The position numbers and the translations under genes are program-made. A stretch of 64,000 nt of DNA from Bradyrhizobium sp. ISRA464 (lineage in GTDB: Bacteria > Pseudomonadota > Alphaproteobacteria > Rhizobiales > Xanthobacteraceae): positions 1,116,001 through 1,180,000 of the forward strand of contig NZ_CP094526.1 in NCBI RefSeq assembly GCF_029910095.1. Reading direction: 5' to 3'. Numbering within the stretch: the stretch's first letter is position 1; the number at the start of each line of letters is the position of its first letter. Under the pieces are notes generated by a model that worked only from the letters and a program-made list of their open reading frames with translations, did not search any database and was not told the DNA's origin. This document shows positions 16,431 through 25,242 of this stretch, in pieces.

Positions 16431-17817
16431 TCTTTGCCGCTTCACGGCCGGCGACGCGGCCGAACACGCTGCCGATGGTCATGCCGATACCGGCGGCGTA
16501 ACCCTTGCCCAGCACGTTGCCGGCCATGATCTCGCCGGCGGCGAACATGTTGGCGGAGGGCTTGCCGCCCTTCATCAGCATCCGCGCCTGCTTGTTCACA
16601 CGGGTGCCGAGATAGGTGAAGGTGATGCCGGGCCGCACCGGATAGGCGAGGTAGGGCGGCGTCTCGATCTTGCGCGCCCAGTGCGTCTTCGGCGGCGTGA
16701 TGCCCTCGGTGCGGCAGTCGTCGAGAATGGTGTGGTCGAAGGTGCCGGGCTGCACCGCGGCGTTGAATTCGGTAATGGTCTTTTCCAATGCCGCCGGATC
16801 GAGCTCGAGCTTGCCGGCAAGCTCGGCGACGGTTTGTCCCGCGATCGGCGGAAACAGCGTCGGCATGAAGCTGGTCACGACGGTCGAATCGAAGATGATG
16901 TAGGCGATCTGTTCGGGTTGCGCCGCGACCAGGCGTCCCCAGATTGCATAGCGCTTCGGCCAGATGTCCTCGCCCTCGTCATAGAAGCGCTGGGCGTGCT
17001 TGTTGACGACGATGCCGAACACGACCGAATCGTGGCGCGTGATGATGCCGCCGTCGAATTTGGGGGCGCGTGCGTCGATCGCCACCGCATGGCACTGCGT
17101 GGGATCGCCGATCTCCTGTACGCCCCTGGCGAGCAGCATCTTCAGGATTGAACCGCGGTTATAGGGCGTGCCGCGGATTAGGAAATTGTCGGCGGCCTCG
17201 CCCCAATGTTCCTTCAGCCATTCGATGTTGGCCTCGAAGCCGCCGGCCGCCGCCACCAGGGTCGAGGCGCGCACCTCGGTCTTTCCGTTGACCGGCTGCT
17301 TCAACTGAGCCGAGAGGAACATGCCGTCCTCGATCCTGAGATCGGTGACCTCGGCATTGTAGAGGATGTCGACGCCGAGTTGCTCGGCCGTGCGATACAG
17401 CGCATTCAGCATGGCGCGGCCGCCGCCGAGGAAGAACGAGTTGGTGCGGCCGAGGCTCAGCGTGCCCCCGAGCGAGGGTTGCCAGCGCACGCCCTGTTCG
17501 ACGATCCAGTTCAGGATGTCCTTGGACTCGTGGATCATGAAGCGGGCCAGTTCCTCGTCGGTCTGGCCGCCGGTCACCAGCAGCAAATCCTTCCAGAATT
17601 CCTCCTCGGTGTAGGGGCCGGTGAGGATCTCGGTCGCCGCGTCATGGGCGCAGCGCATGTTGCGGGTGTGGCGGGTGTTGCCGCCGCGGTAGAACTTCGG
17701 CGCGCCTTCCAGCACCAGCACGGAGGCGCCCGCCCGCCTGGCGCTGATTGCAGCACAGAGGGCGGCGTTGCCGCCCCCGATCACCAGCACGTCGAACCTG
17801 CGCGTCAGATCAACCAT
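16417..17817 (-). CDS. tcuA: FAD-dependent tricarballylate dehydrogenase TcuA
   Basis: A 466-residue flavoprotein of the FAD_binding_2 family. It opens with the dinucleotide fold DVLVIGGGNAALCAAISAR and ends with the second FAD segment NMFAAGEIMAGNVLGKGY. TcuA oxidises tricarballylate to cis-aconitate in the cytoplasm, which then enters the TCA cycle. Context with a TcuB-like protein, an MFS carrier and a LysR regulator supports this name; a related substrate remains possible. Length is normal. Confidence 0.88.
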   Translation of the reverse strand: MVDLTRRFDVLVIGGGNAALCAAISARRAGASVLVLEGAPKFYRGGNTRHTRNMRCAHDAATEILTGPYTEEEFWKDLLLVTGGQTDEELARFMIHESKDILNWIVEQGVRWQPSLGGTLSLGRTNSFFLGGGRAMLNALYRTAEQLGVDILYNAEVTDLRIEDGMFLSAQLKQPVNGKTEVRASTLVAAAGGFEANIEWLKEHWGEAADNFLIRGTPYNRGSILKMLLARGVQEIGDPTQCHAVAIDARAPKFDGGIITRHDSVVFGIVVNKHAQRFYDEGEDIWPKRYAIWGRLVAAQPEQIAYIIFDSTVVTSFMPTLFPPIAGQTVAELAGKLELDPAALEKTITEFNAAVQPGTFDHTILDDCRTEGITPPKTHWARKIETPPYLAYPVRPGITFTYLGTRVNKQARMLMKGGKPSANMFAAGEIMAGNVLGKGYAAGIGMTIGSVFGRVAGREAAKNARN

Positions 17818-17896
17818 GCGCTCTTGTTATCGTTGTCGGCATGGAAAGCAACACGGTCGGGCGGATACCTGATCCGCCCGACCATGCTGCGGAATA

Positions 17897-19210
17897 TCAG
17901 GCCGCAACGGTCTCGCGCTGCGCGACGGTCTGGCGGCCGCCCCGATAGACGATCAGCGCGGCGACGATGCCGAGCGCCGCCGCGCACATCAGCCAGAAGC
18001 CCGGCGAGGCCTTGTCGCCGGTATGCTGGATAAGCCAGGTCGAGGCGAACGGCGTGAACGTGCCGAACAGCCCCGCCGCCAGCGCAAAGGCCAGCGAGAA
18101 GCAGGTGGTGCGGACATGCGCCGGCACGATCTCGACCAGGCAGCCGAGCATGGTGCCGCTGTAGACGCCGAAATAGAACGAGAACATCATCTCGACCGCC
18201 AGCATCTTGCCGAACGTCGGATCGGTGACGAGCCAGTGCAATGCCGGATAGGCGGTCACGAAGGACAGCCCTGCGATCGCCAGCAGCACCGGCTTGCGGC
18301 CGAGCCGGTCGGAGACCGCGCCGCCGACCGGATTCCAGATGAAGTTCGTTACCGCGACCAGCAGCGTGACCAAGAGCGCATCCCGGGTCGTCAGCTTCAG
18401 CACGCTCTTGCCGAAGGTCGGCGTATAGACCGTGACGAAATAGAAGGTCGTGGTGGTCAGCACCGCGATCATCATGCCCAGCACGACGATGCGCCAGTTC
18501 GCGATCGCCGATGCGAACACCTCGCTTGCCGTCGGATGCTTCTTCATCGCCAGGAATGCGGGGGTTTCTTCCAGCGTCCGGCGCAGGAAGAAGATCACCG
18601 GAATGATCAGGCAGCCGACGAAGAACGGGATGCGCCAGCCCCAGGCAGCGACGGTGTCGGCCGGCATGCTCTCGTGGAGCAGATAGCCGAGAATCGAAGC
18701 GACGAAGATCGCGACCTGCTGGCTCGCCGACTGGAACGAGGTGTAGAAACCGCGGTTGCCGGGCGTGGCAATCTCCGCGAGATAGACCGAGACGCCGCCG
18801 AGTTCGACACCGGCGGAGAAGCCCTGCAGCAGTCGGGCGATTAGGACGATGATCGGCGCGGCAATGCCGAGCGTCGCATAGCTCGGGCAGAACGCGATCA
18901 CGATGGTGCCCACGGCCATGATCGAGAGCGTCACGATCAGGCCCTGGCGGCGGCCGATACGATCGATATAGGCGCCGAGCACGACCGCGCCGACCGGGCG
19001 CATCAGGGCGCCGAGCCAGAACACGCCGAACGCGTGGAGCAGCGCCGCAGTCTCGTTCCCGGAGGGGAAGAAGGCCTTTGCAATCGCCTGCGCATAGAAG
19101 CCGAACAGGAAGAAGTCGAATTGCTCGAGGAAATTGCCGCTGGTCGCACGCAGGATGGCCCCGATGCGCGACTTGATCTGCGGTGATTGCGATGGATTCG
19201 ACTGCGACAT
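17897..19210 (-). CDS. tcuC: MFS transporter, TcuC/CitA-like tricarboxylate carrier
   Basis: A 437-residue, 12-helix major facilitator of the metabolite:H+ symporter family. Motifs seen are the [21 protein letters not shown] start, the loop 2-3 signature ([25 protein letters not shown]) and [13 protein letters not shown] in the central loop. It probably imports tricarballylate, citrate or a similar acid for TcuA. The gene is upstream of tcuA in the same direction with a gap of 79 bases, so the order is regulator, carrier, dehydrogenase, electron-transfer protein. Confidence 0.88.
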   Translation of the reverse strand: MSQSNPSQSPQIKSRIGAILRATSGNFLEQFDFFLFGFYAQAIAKAFFPSGNETAALLHAFGVFWLGALMRPVGAVVLGAYIDRIGRRQGLIVTLSIMAVGTIVIAFCPSYATLGIAAPIIVLIARLLQGFSAGVELGGVSVYLAEIATPGNRGFYTSFQSASQQVAIFVASILGYLLHESMPADTVAAWGWRIPFFVGCLIIPVIFFLRRTLEETPAFLAMKKHPTASEVFASAIANWRIVVLGMMIAVLTTTTFYFVTVYTPTFGKSVLKLTTRDALLVTLLVAVTNFIWNPVGGAVSDRLGRKPVLLAIAGLSFVTAYPALHWLVTDPTFGKMLAVEMMFSFYFGVYSGTMLGCLVEIVPAHVRTTCFSLAFALAAGLFGTFTPFASTWLIQHTGDKASPGFWLMCAAALGIVAALIVYRGGRQTVAQRETVAA

Positions 19211-19246
19211 AACGCCCTTTCCTCCCCGTGGCAGAAGGGCTGACGA

Positions 19247-19293
19247 AAATTGTCCCGCCAGCCAAGGCAGTTAGCTGCCTTGTGCGACAATTT
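19247..19293. promoter_or_regulatory. Nested inverted repeat upstream of tcuC (candidate LysR site)
   Basis: Outer arms AAATTGTC (19247-19254) and GACAATTT (19286-19293) are perfect inverted copies. Inside them AAGGCAG (19264-19270) pairs with CTGCCTT (19275-19281). The position, just upstream of the carrier gene and behind the LysR gene, fits an activator site for the tcu cluster. The inner dyad has no T-run, so it does not look like a terminator. Confidence 0.5.
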
Positions 19294-19387
19294 GGCACGC
19301 CTGTCCGGCGCGACCAACCCGAAAACGCCTCCGAACCATCGGAAAAAGAGCCGTAGTGGAAAACGCCTCGACGCAGCGTGCGCGGCA

Positions 19388-20287
19388 TCAGCCCGTGGCG
19401 CGCGCGGTCGCGCTGAGCCAGTTCCGGAACGCTGCGAGCTTGGGCGTATCCGCCCGTCCCTGCGGGGAGACCAGATAAAAGCCGGCGTCCGCCGGCAGCG
19501 TGATCTTGAAGGGCACCACGAGGCGGCCCTTGGCGATGTCGTCCTTCACATAGGAGGTTCGGCCCATCGCGACACCGATCCCGTCGATCGCGGCCTGGAC
19601 CGTGACAAAGGTGAGGTCGAAGGTAATGCCCGGCTGCTTCGATATGTCGGTCGGCAGTCCGGCCGCGGTCAGCCACAGCCGCCAGTCGTCGCTGTTGGTG
19701 TTGCTGGTGTGCAGCAGCACGTGATCCCGGAGGTCCTCCGGACATTTCAGCGGCTTGCTTCCCTGCAGCAAGGACGGGCTGCACACCGGGAACAGTTCGT
19801 CCGCCATCAGCCACTCGGCGCGCAGGCCCGACCATTGGCCACGACCGTAGCGGATCGCGGCGTCGACCTTGTCACGCTGGAAATCGACCAGGCTGGTCGA
19901 CGTGGTGATGCGGACGTCGATGCCGGGATGCGCCTCCTGGAATGCGGAGAGCCGCGGCAGCAGCCATTTGGCCGCGAGCGAGGCGAGGGTGGAGACGGTC
20001 AGCACGTGGCCGTCGTCCCTGCGCAACAGCCGGTCGGTCGCAAGCCGCAGGTCGTTGAAGGCGGCGCGCACGCCGGGAAGGTATTCGGCGGCTTCCGGCG
20101 TCAGGCTGAGCGAACGGTTCTGTCGGACGAACAGGCGGACGCCGAGCTCTTCCTCGAGCCGCCGGATCTGATGGCTGATCGCGGTCTGCGTCACGTTCAG
20201 CTCCGATGCCGCGATCGTGAAGCTCATGTGCCGCGCGGCGGCCTCGAAGGCGCGCAGCCCGTTCAGCGAAGGTAGTCGGCTGGTCAT
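19388..20287 (-). CDS. LysR-type regulator of the tcu cluster (GcvA-like subgroup)
   Basis: A 299-residue LysR protein. The N-terminal winged helix is clear (LRAFEAAARHMSFTIAASEL, then TQTAISHQIRRLEEELG). The effector domain includes STLASLAAKWLLPRL and QAAIDGIGVAMGRTSYV, the pattern of the GcvA-like subgroup. It lies upstream of tcuCAB and is transcribed the same way, so it is likely to be the TcuR equivalent. A large dyad lies between it and tcuC. Confidence 0.88.
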   Translation of the reverse strand: MTSRLPSLNGLRAFEAAARHMSFTIAASELNVTQTAISHQIRRLEEELGVRLFVRQNRSLSLTPEAAEYLPGVRAAFNDLRLATDRLLRRDDGHVLTVSTLASLAAKWLLPRLSAFQEAHPGIDVRITTSTSLVDFQRDKVDAAIRYGRGQWSGLRAEWLMADELFPVCSPSLLQGSKPLKCPEDLRDHVLLHTSNTNSDDWRLWLTAAGLPTDISKQPGITFDLTFVTVQAAIDGIGVAMGRTSYVKDDIAKGRLVVPFKITLPADAGFYLVSPQGRADTPKLAAFRNWLSATARATG

Positions 20288-20404
20288 TCCGGCGTGGCTC
20301 CCAATACATGACGTTAATTCATGCGAAACGGTACAAAGTGTCGTTTGTGGAAGGCTCCGACTGCGCAGATATTACCGCCAAGAGGTTACCGACAGGAGCC
20401 GGAA

Positions 20405-20608
20405 ATGTCCATTTTCACTCATCAATCGATGACAAATCATCATGCTGATGGCTTTTTGAACCAGGTCAACGAGACCCTTCATGTGTGGTGGGACCGCTAC
20501 GAGCGCCGGCGCGAGCTGGCCCAGTGGTCGGACCGCGACCTTCACGACATCGGCGTATCTCGGAGCGACGTGGCTTTCGAAACCGAAAAGCCGTTCTGGC
20601 GGGCCTAA
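20405..20608 (+). CDS. DUF1127 small protein
   Basis: A 67-residue protein with the DUF1127 core: WDRYERRRELAQWSDRDLHDIGVSRSDV. These short arginine-rich proteins are frequent in alphaproteobacteria; some bind RNA or affect phosphate and nitrogen metabolism. ATG 20405 follows the ribosome site caggagccggaa. It lies 117 bases downstream of the divergently transcribed LysR gene. Confidence 0.88.
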   Translation: MSIFTHQSMTNHHADGFLNQVNETLHVWWDRYERRRELAQWSDRDLHDIGVSRSDVAFETEKPFWRA

Positions 20609-20680
20609 CAAGGACGCCTTCGCCGGCGTCGCCTCCGATGAGGGGCGCCGGCCAATTTCTTCACCCCTGAGAAGCGTGTG

Positions 20681-21304
20681 ATGGCTGCGCGGCGTCTCGA
20701 TGATCTCAAGCAATATTCCGACGTGCTGCGTGCGAAGGACGGTCGCGAGATCAAGGTGCGCTTCGTCGAGCCGCGAGATCGCGAGGAGCTGCAGAGCTAC
20801 ATCCGTTCGCTCTCCGCGGGGGCGCGCTACAACCGCTTCCTGGGCGCGATGAGAGAGCTGCCGAAGATGGAGCTCGAGCGTTTCATCCACATCGGCGAGG
20901 CCGACCGGTTCACGGTGGTCGCGACGATCATGGTTGACGGCTTCGAAACCATCGTCGGCGAAGCCCGCTACGCCTTCCATGCCGACACGTCGAGCGTCGA
21001 GTTCGGCCTGTCGATCGACGACCGGTGGCAGGGCCACGGCATCGGCAAGGCGCTCTTGAAAAATCTCGAATGCCGCGCGGCGTCCTTCGGAGCCGGGCGC
21101 ATCTTTGGCGACACTCTGCGTTCCAACGCGACCATGATCGGGCTTGCCCGCAAGTCCGGCTATGCCTTCACGAACAGCCCCGGCGACTGGAAGCTGGTGC
21201 GCTTCGAGAAGCAGATCCACGTCAAACCACAAGAAAGTCCCTGTGCCAGCTGGCGGCTCGCCGCCGCTTCCCGCATGGCCGCGACGTCCTCGCTTGCGGT
21301 TTGA
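20681..21304 (+). CDS. GNAT-family N-acetyltransferase
   Basis: A 207-residue acetyltransferase. The acetyl-CoA-binding motif A is seen as SIDDRWQGHGIGKALLKNLE, preceded by VVATIMVDGFETIVGEARY. The layout resembles the GNAT domains of the Pat/YfiQ family used alone. The substrate is unknown. The gene is followed by a strong terminator, so it ends a transcription unit that probably includes the DUF1127 gene 72 bases upstream. Confidence 0.85.
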   Translation: MAARRLDDLKQYSDVLRAKDGREIKVRFVEPRDREELQSYIRSLSAGARYNRFLGAMRELPKMELERFIHIGEADRFTVVATIMVDGFETIVGEARYAFHADTSSVEFGLSIDDRWQGHGIGKALLKNLECRAASFGAGRIFGDTLRSNATMIGLARKSGYAFTNSPGDWKLVRFEKQIHVKPQESPCASWRLAAASRMAATSSLAV

Positions 21305-21313
21305 TACACTGCG

Positions 21314-21349
21314 CCCGGTTCTGGCCCCTCCAGAACCGGGTCTTTTTTT
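21314..21349 (+). terminator. Rho-independent terminator after the GNAT gene
   Basis: A perfect 10-base stem, cccggttctg (21314-21323) with cagaaccggg (21331-21340), has a 7-base loop and is followed by a run of seven T. It is placed 9 bases after the GNAT stop codon. Confidence 0.9.
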
Positions 21350-21376
21350 AGCCAACCTGTTGCCGTAACCTCTGCT

Positions 21377-21462
21377 CGTCATGCGCGGGCCTGACCCGCG
21401 CATCCATCGAGAGAAGGCGCATCTTGCGCTATGGATTGCCGGGGCAAGCCCGGCAATGACGG
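21377..21462. repeat. Palindromic 'cgtcatgcgcgggc...gcaatgacg' repeat
   Basis: The element has the ends cgtcatgcgcgggcctgacc and gccggggcaagcccggcaatgacgg, each with an internal hairpin. A second copy lies at 23399-23483. It runs up to the stop codon of the SDR gene. Confidence 0.7.
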
Positions 21463-22299
21463 TCAGGCGTCCTTCGCAAAGTCAGTCGACGTCGCCACGG
21501 TGCGCCATTCCGCCAGCTCCTTCGCGACAGCCGCGTTCTTGGCCTCGATGCGCTCCACCGTGTCGCTACCGAGCGGCAGCCGCAGCGGCGGCTTTTCGGC
21601 GTTGACGAGCCGAAGCATCGCACCGGCGAGCTTGCGCGGGTCGCCGCGCTGGCCGTGGTTGAAGTCGGCGGCAAGCGCGCGTGTCCTGCCGACGCTCGCA
21701 TGATAATCTTCGATCTGTTGCGCGATGCGCGACAGCGAGCTCTCGTCCAGGAAGTCGGTCCGGAAGAAGCCGGGCTCGACCACCGTCACCTTGATGCCGA
21801 GCGGCGCGACTTCGCCGGCCAGCGCCTCGCTGATGCCTTCAACCGCGAACTTGGTCGCGCCGTAGACGCCCCATCCGGGATAGCCGGCGTAGCCGCCGAC
21901 CGACGAGATGTTGACGACATGGCCGGAGCGCTGCCGGCGCATATGCGGCAGCACCGCGCGCGTGACGTCGAGCAGGCCGAACACATTGGTGCCGAACAGT
22001 CGCTGGGTTTCCGCCGCGCTCGCCTCCTCGATCGCGCCGAGGAGGCCATAGCCGGCATTATTGATCAGGATATCGATGCGGCCGAATCGCTTGACCGCTT
22101 CGCCGGCCGCGGCATGGGCCTCGGCCTCGCTGGTGACGTCGAGCCTGACGGCCAGCAGCCGCTCATGCTGGCCGAGGCGGGCGGTGACGGTTGCGGGATC
22201 GCGCGCGGTGGCAACCACCGCATCGCCTGCCTTGAGCGCCGCTTCGGCGATCAAGGCGCCAAAACCCCGGGAAGCTCCTGTGATGAACCAGACACGCAT
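21463..22299 (-). CDS. Short-chain dehydrogenase/reductase
   Basis: A 278-residue classical SDR. The cofactor motif is TGASRGFG at residues 7-14, the NNAG motif is ILINNAGYGLLG and the active-site segment is YGATKFAVEG (YxxxK) with the catalytic Ser in ISSVGGYAGYPGWG. Start 22299 is supported by the site aaaggaaagggc and by the usual MRVWFITGASRG beginning. It is divergent from a LysR gene 119 bases away, which probably controls it. Confidence 0.88.
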   Translation of the reverse strand: MRVWFITGASRGFGALIAEAALKAGDAVVATARDPATVTARLGQHERLLAVRLDVTSEAEAHAAAGEAVKRFGRIDILINNAGYGLLGAIEEASAAETQRLFGTNVFGLLDVTRAVLPHMRRQRSGHVVNISSVGGYAGYPGWGVYGATKFAVEGISEALAGEVAPLGIKVTVVEPGFFRTDFLDESSLSRIAQQIEDYHASVGRTRALAADFNHGQRGDPRKLAGAMLRLVNAEKPPLRLPLGSDTVERIEAKNAAVAKELAEWRTVATSTDFAKDA

Positions 22300-22418
22300 G
22301 ATTTTGCCCTTTCCTTTGGGGCCGGCGCGATGCCGGCCTGATGGGCAAAGGGATAGCGCCTCGTCGGTGATGAGATAATCCGATATATATTTGCCAAGCT
22401 GATGAGGAAAATTCATTA

Positions 22419-23309
22419 ATGCGGATCGACCCCTCCGACCTCGCCACCTTTCTCGCCATCGCCCGCCACAAGAGCTTTCGCGCGGCGGCGACCGAGCTTG
22501 GCGTGTCCGCGTCGGCCCTCTCGCACGCGCTGCGCAACATCGAGGAGCGGCTCGACCTGCGCCTGATCAACCGCACCACCCGCAGCGTGGCGCTGACCGA
22601 AGCCGGCGAGCGGCTGTTCGCGCGGATCAGTCCGGCGTTTCGCGACATCGACGATGCGCTGGAGGATCTCAACAATTTCCGTGGTCGCCCGGTGGGCACG
22701 CTGCGCTTCACCGCGGCGCGCCAGTCGGCGCAGCTGGTGCTGCTGCCGATCGTCACGCGCTTCCTGAAGGCGTTTCCCGATGTCAGTGTCGAGGTCATGA
22801 TCAACGACGCGTTGATCGACATGGTCGCCGCCGGCTTCGACGCTGGCGTGCGTTTCGGCGAGACGATTGCTGGCGACATGATCGCCGTCCCGATCGGTCC
22901 GCGGCATCGCTTTGCCGTGGTCGGCTCACCCGCTTATTTTAGGACGCACAAGCCGCCGATCACGCCGCACGACCTGAAACGCCTGCCCTGCATCCGCTAC
23001 CGCTTCACCAGCGGCGTGGTTTATCGCTGGGAGTTCGATCGCGGCGGCATCGAGGTCGATATCGACGTCGAGGGACCGCTGACGCTGAACGACCAGGACC
23101 TGATAGTCGATGCAGCGCTCGATGGAGCTGGGCTCGCCTATGTGTTCGAGGCGCAGGTCAACGCGCTGATCGCGAAACGCAAGCTGGTGCGCGTGCTCGC
23201 CGACTGGTGCCCGGCCTATCCCGGCTTCTTCCTCTATTACCCGAGCCGCCGTCAGCTGCCGGCCGCGCTGCGCGCCTTCGTGGATTTCGCGCGCTCTCCG
23301 AATCCGTAG
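22419..23309 (+). CDS. LysR-type regulator, divergent from the SDR gene
   Basis: A 296-residue LysR protein. The helix-turn-helix reads LATFLAIARHKSFRAAATEL and SASALSHALRNIEERLDLRL, followed by NRTTRSVALTEAG. The effector domain is of the AaeR/DmlR-like group (GRPVGTLRFTAARQSAQLVL). The intergenic region contains AT-rich sequence around 22375-22392 where the site is expected. It probably senses the substrate of the divergent SDR. Confidence 0.88.
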   Translation: MRIDPSDLATFLAIARHKSFRAAATELGVSASALSHALRNIEERLDLRLINRTTRSVALTEAGERLFARISPAFRDIDDALEDLNNFRGRPVGTLRFTAARQSAQLVLLPIVTRFLKAFPDVSVEVMINDALIDMVAAGFDAGVRFGETIAGDMIAVPIGPRHRFAVVGSPAYFRTHKPPITPHDLKRLPCIRYRFTSGVVYRWEFDRGGIEVDIDVEGPLTLNDQDLIVDAALDGAGLAYVFEAQVNALIAKRKLVRVLADWCPAYPGFFLYYPSRRQLPAALRAFVDFARSPNP

Positions 23310-23393
23310 CCCGGATGGAGCGAAGCGCAATCCGGGATCAGTATCTCTGGGGAGAGCCCTGTCCCGGATTGCGCTGCGCTCCATCCAGGCTAC
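23306..23393. repeat. Palindromic 'gtagcccggatggag' repeat
   Basis: This is a second copy of the element at 9969-10056; its first bases overlap the LysR stop codon. Inverted arms are gtagcccggatggagcga and ctccatccaggctac. Confidence 0.75.
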
Positions 23394-23398
23394 GCGCT

Positions 23399-23483
23399 CG
23401 TCATGCGCGGGCTCGACCCGCGCATCCATCAAATGAAAGCGGTCTTTACGATGGCTTGCCGGGTCCAAGCCCGGCAATGACGG
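23399..23483. repeat. Palindromic 'cgtcatgcgcgggc' repeat
   Basis: This is a second copy of the element at 21377-21462, placed right after the previous repeat. Two different repeat types in tandem between convergent genes could act together as a terminator. Confidence 0.7.
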
Positions 23484-23499
23484 GCGACCAAGCCGGCGC

Positions 23500-24330
23500 T
23501 CAATTGCCCCGAAACACCGGCTTGCGCTTGTCGATGAAGGCCTGCACCGCTTCCTTGTGATCGGCCGTCGTGGTCAGCCGGATCAGCCGTTCGGCCTCAT
23601 GATCGCGCGCGGTGGCGAAGTCGAACAGCAGCGCTTCATCCAGATTGTCCTTCATGTAGCGCAGCGCCAGCGTCGGGCCTTCGGCCATTGCCTTGGCGAG
23701 TGCGAAGGCTTCCTCCTGCAGCGTCTCGTCCGGCACCACGCGGTTGACGAGGCCGATCTGCTCGCATCTGGCGGCATCGACCTTCTCGGCCGTGAACATC
23801 AGCTCGCGGGCGCGTGCAGTGCCGACCAGGCGCGTGAGCAGCCAGGCGATGCCGTAATCGCCGCTCAGCGCCACGCGCAGATAACCGGTCGACACGAAGG
23901 CCGATTGCGCGGCGATGCGGAGGTCGCAGGCCATCGCGAGCGCGAGCCCGGCGCCGACCGCGGGGCCGGGCAGCGCGGCAACGGTCGGCTTGCGCACCGA
24001 GGCGAGTGCCCCGGTGAGCAGGCGCTGGCGTTCCTGCAGATCGGCGACCTTGTCCTCATAGGACATGTCGAGCTTCTTCTGGTCGCGATGCGCGCCCATG
24101 CCCTTGACGTTGCCGCCGGCGCAGAACGCCTTGCCGGCGCCGGTGAGCAGCAGCACGCAGACCTCGGGGTTCTCGCCGCAGGTCCTGATCATCGTGCGCA
24201 GCGCCGGCGTCAGATTGTCCGACATCGCGTTGCGCACCTCGGGGCGGTTCAGCGTGATGACGGCGACGCGGTCGCGGATCACGCAGAGCAGTTCGTCGGT
24301 GCCGGTCTCGATCTTGATTTCGCTGGTCAT
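23500..24330 (-). CDS. Enoyl-CoA hydratase/isomerase family protein
   Basis: A 276-residue crotonase-fold protein. It has ITLNRPEVRNAMSDNLTP, the oxyanion-hole segment LTGAGKAFCAGGNVKGMG and PGPAVGAGLALAMACDLR. The two usual catalytic Glu positions are not both obvious, so the exact reaction (hydration, isomerisation or other) cannot be stated. ATG 24330 follows a clear ggaaggaaac site. It is upstream-flanked by a repeat and an SDR gene in the same direction. Confidence 0.85.
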   Translation of the reverse strand: MTSEIKIETGTDELLCVIRDRVAVITLNRPEVRNAMSDNLTPALRTMIRTCGENPEVCVLLLTGAGKAFCAGGNVKGMGAHRDQKKLDMSYEDKVADLQERQRLLTGALASVRKPTVAALPGPAVGAGLALAMACDLRIAAQSAFVSTGYLRVALSGDYGIAWLLTRLVGTARARELMFTAEKVDAARCEQIGLVNRVVPDETLQEEAFALAKAMAEGPTLALRYMKDNLDEALLFDFATARDHEAERLIRLTTTADHKEAVQAFIDKRKPVFRGN

Positions 24331-24356
24331 GTTTCCTTCCTGAGGGCTGATCGTTG

Positions 24357-24442
24357 CCGTCATCGCGAGGAGCGAAGCGACGAAGCAATCCACTCCTCAG
24401 CTTGTGGCGATATGGATTGCTTCGCTCCGCTCGCAATGACGG
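24357..24442. repeat. Palindromic 'gcgaggagcgaagcga' repeat
   Basis: Inverted arms ccgtcatcgcgaggagcgaa and gctccgctcgcaatgacgg enclose caatccactcc...atggattgc. A related copy is at 49604-49723. Confidence 0.7.
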
Positions 24443-24494
24443 ATGCAGCGGATCGTTTCGCGGACGTTACGCTAGTTACATGACTTCCGTCATC

Positions 24495-25196
24495 TCAAAA
24501 CTTCTCGACCCAGGGCCGCAATTCGAGCTCCCAGCTCCAGGCGCTGCGCGGCTGCTGCAGCACGCTCCAATAGCTCAAGGCAATCGCATCGGGATCGAGC
24601 ATGGAGTCGGGCCGGTCGGCGGGCTCGGTGCGAGCCGCGCTGCGGATGCCGCCATCGATCACGAAATGTGCGACATGGATGCCTTGCGGCGACAATTCGC
24701 GCGCCATGCTCTGCGCCAGGCCGCGCAACGCGAACTTGCCCATCGCGAACGGCACCGATTGCGCGTAGCCCTTCACGCTGGCGGACGCACCGGTGAACAG
24801 GATCGCGCCCTTCTTGTTCGGCAGCATGCGTTTCGCAGCTTCCTGCGCCACCAGGAAGCCGCCGAAGGCGGAGACCGCGATCGCCCGCTCGACCTCTGAT
24901 GGCACCAATTCGACGAACGGACCGCGCATGCGGCCGGAGGCGTTGTAGACCACGAGATCGGGCGTCCCGATCTCGCGCTCGACGAGGCCGAACAGCCGTT
25001 CCACGTCCTCGACCTTGGTGGCATCGCAGGCATAGGCGCGCGCGCCGGTCTCGGTGCAGAGCGCGCCGAGTTTCTCGATGCTGCGCGCGGCCAGCGCCAC
25101 GCGAATTCCCTCCCGCGAAAATAGCCGTGCGAGCGAGGCGCTGAGCCCCTCGCCGGCGCCGACGATCAGGGCGATCTTGTACTTTGGCATGTCCAT
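24495..25196 (-). CDS. Short-chain dehydrogenase/reductase, atypical cofactor motif
   Basis: A 233-residue SDR. The N-terminal cofactor motif reads VGAGEGLSASLARLF (GxGxGL-type rather than TGxxxGxG) and the NAG block reads VYNASGRMRG. The canonical YxxxK is replaced by a region VPFAMGKFALRGLAQ in which the Tyr is not at the usual place (F-A-M-G-K). It may therefore be non-catalytic or use another chemistry. ATG 25196 is preceded by aaaggaaagccc. It is divergent from the acyl-CoA dehydrogenase gene. Confidence 0.8.
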   Translation of the reverse strand: MDMPKYKIALIVGAGEGLSASLARLFSREGIRVALAARSIEKLGALCTETGARAYACDATKVEDVERLFGLVEREIGTPDLVVYNASGRMRGPFVELVPSEVERAIAVSAFGGFLVAQEAAKRMLPNKKGAILFTGASASVKGYAQSVPFAMGKFALRGLAQSMARELSPQGIHVAHFVIDGGIRSAARTEPADRPDSMLDPDAIALSYWSVLQQPRSAWSWELELRPWVEKF

Positions 25197-25242
25197 TGGG
25201 CTTTCCTTTGCTCTGCCGGAAGAGGATAGTCTGCCTGAAGAG

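Noticed and set aside
19264..19281. AAGGCAG/CTGCCTT hairpin as a terminator of the LysR gene
   Set aside because: No T-run follows on either strand, and it is nested inside a larger dyad that fits a binding site better.
17805..19835. Leftward open frame of 676 codons
   Set aside because: It overlaps the tcuC gene in another frame and part of the LysR gene; the real genes have clear motifs and starts.
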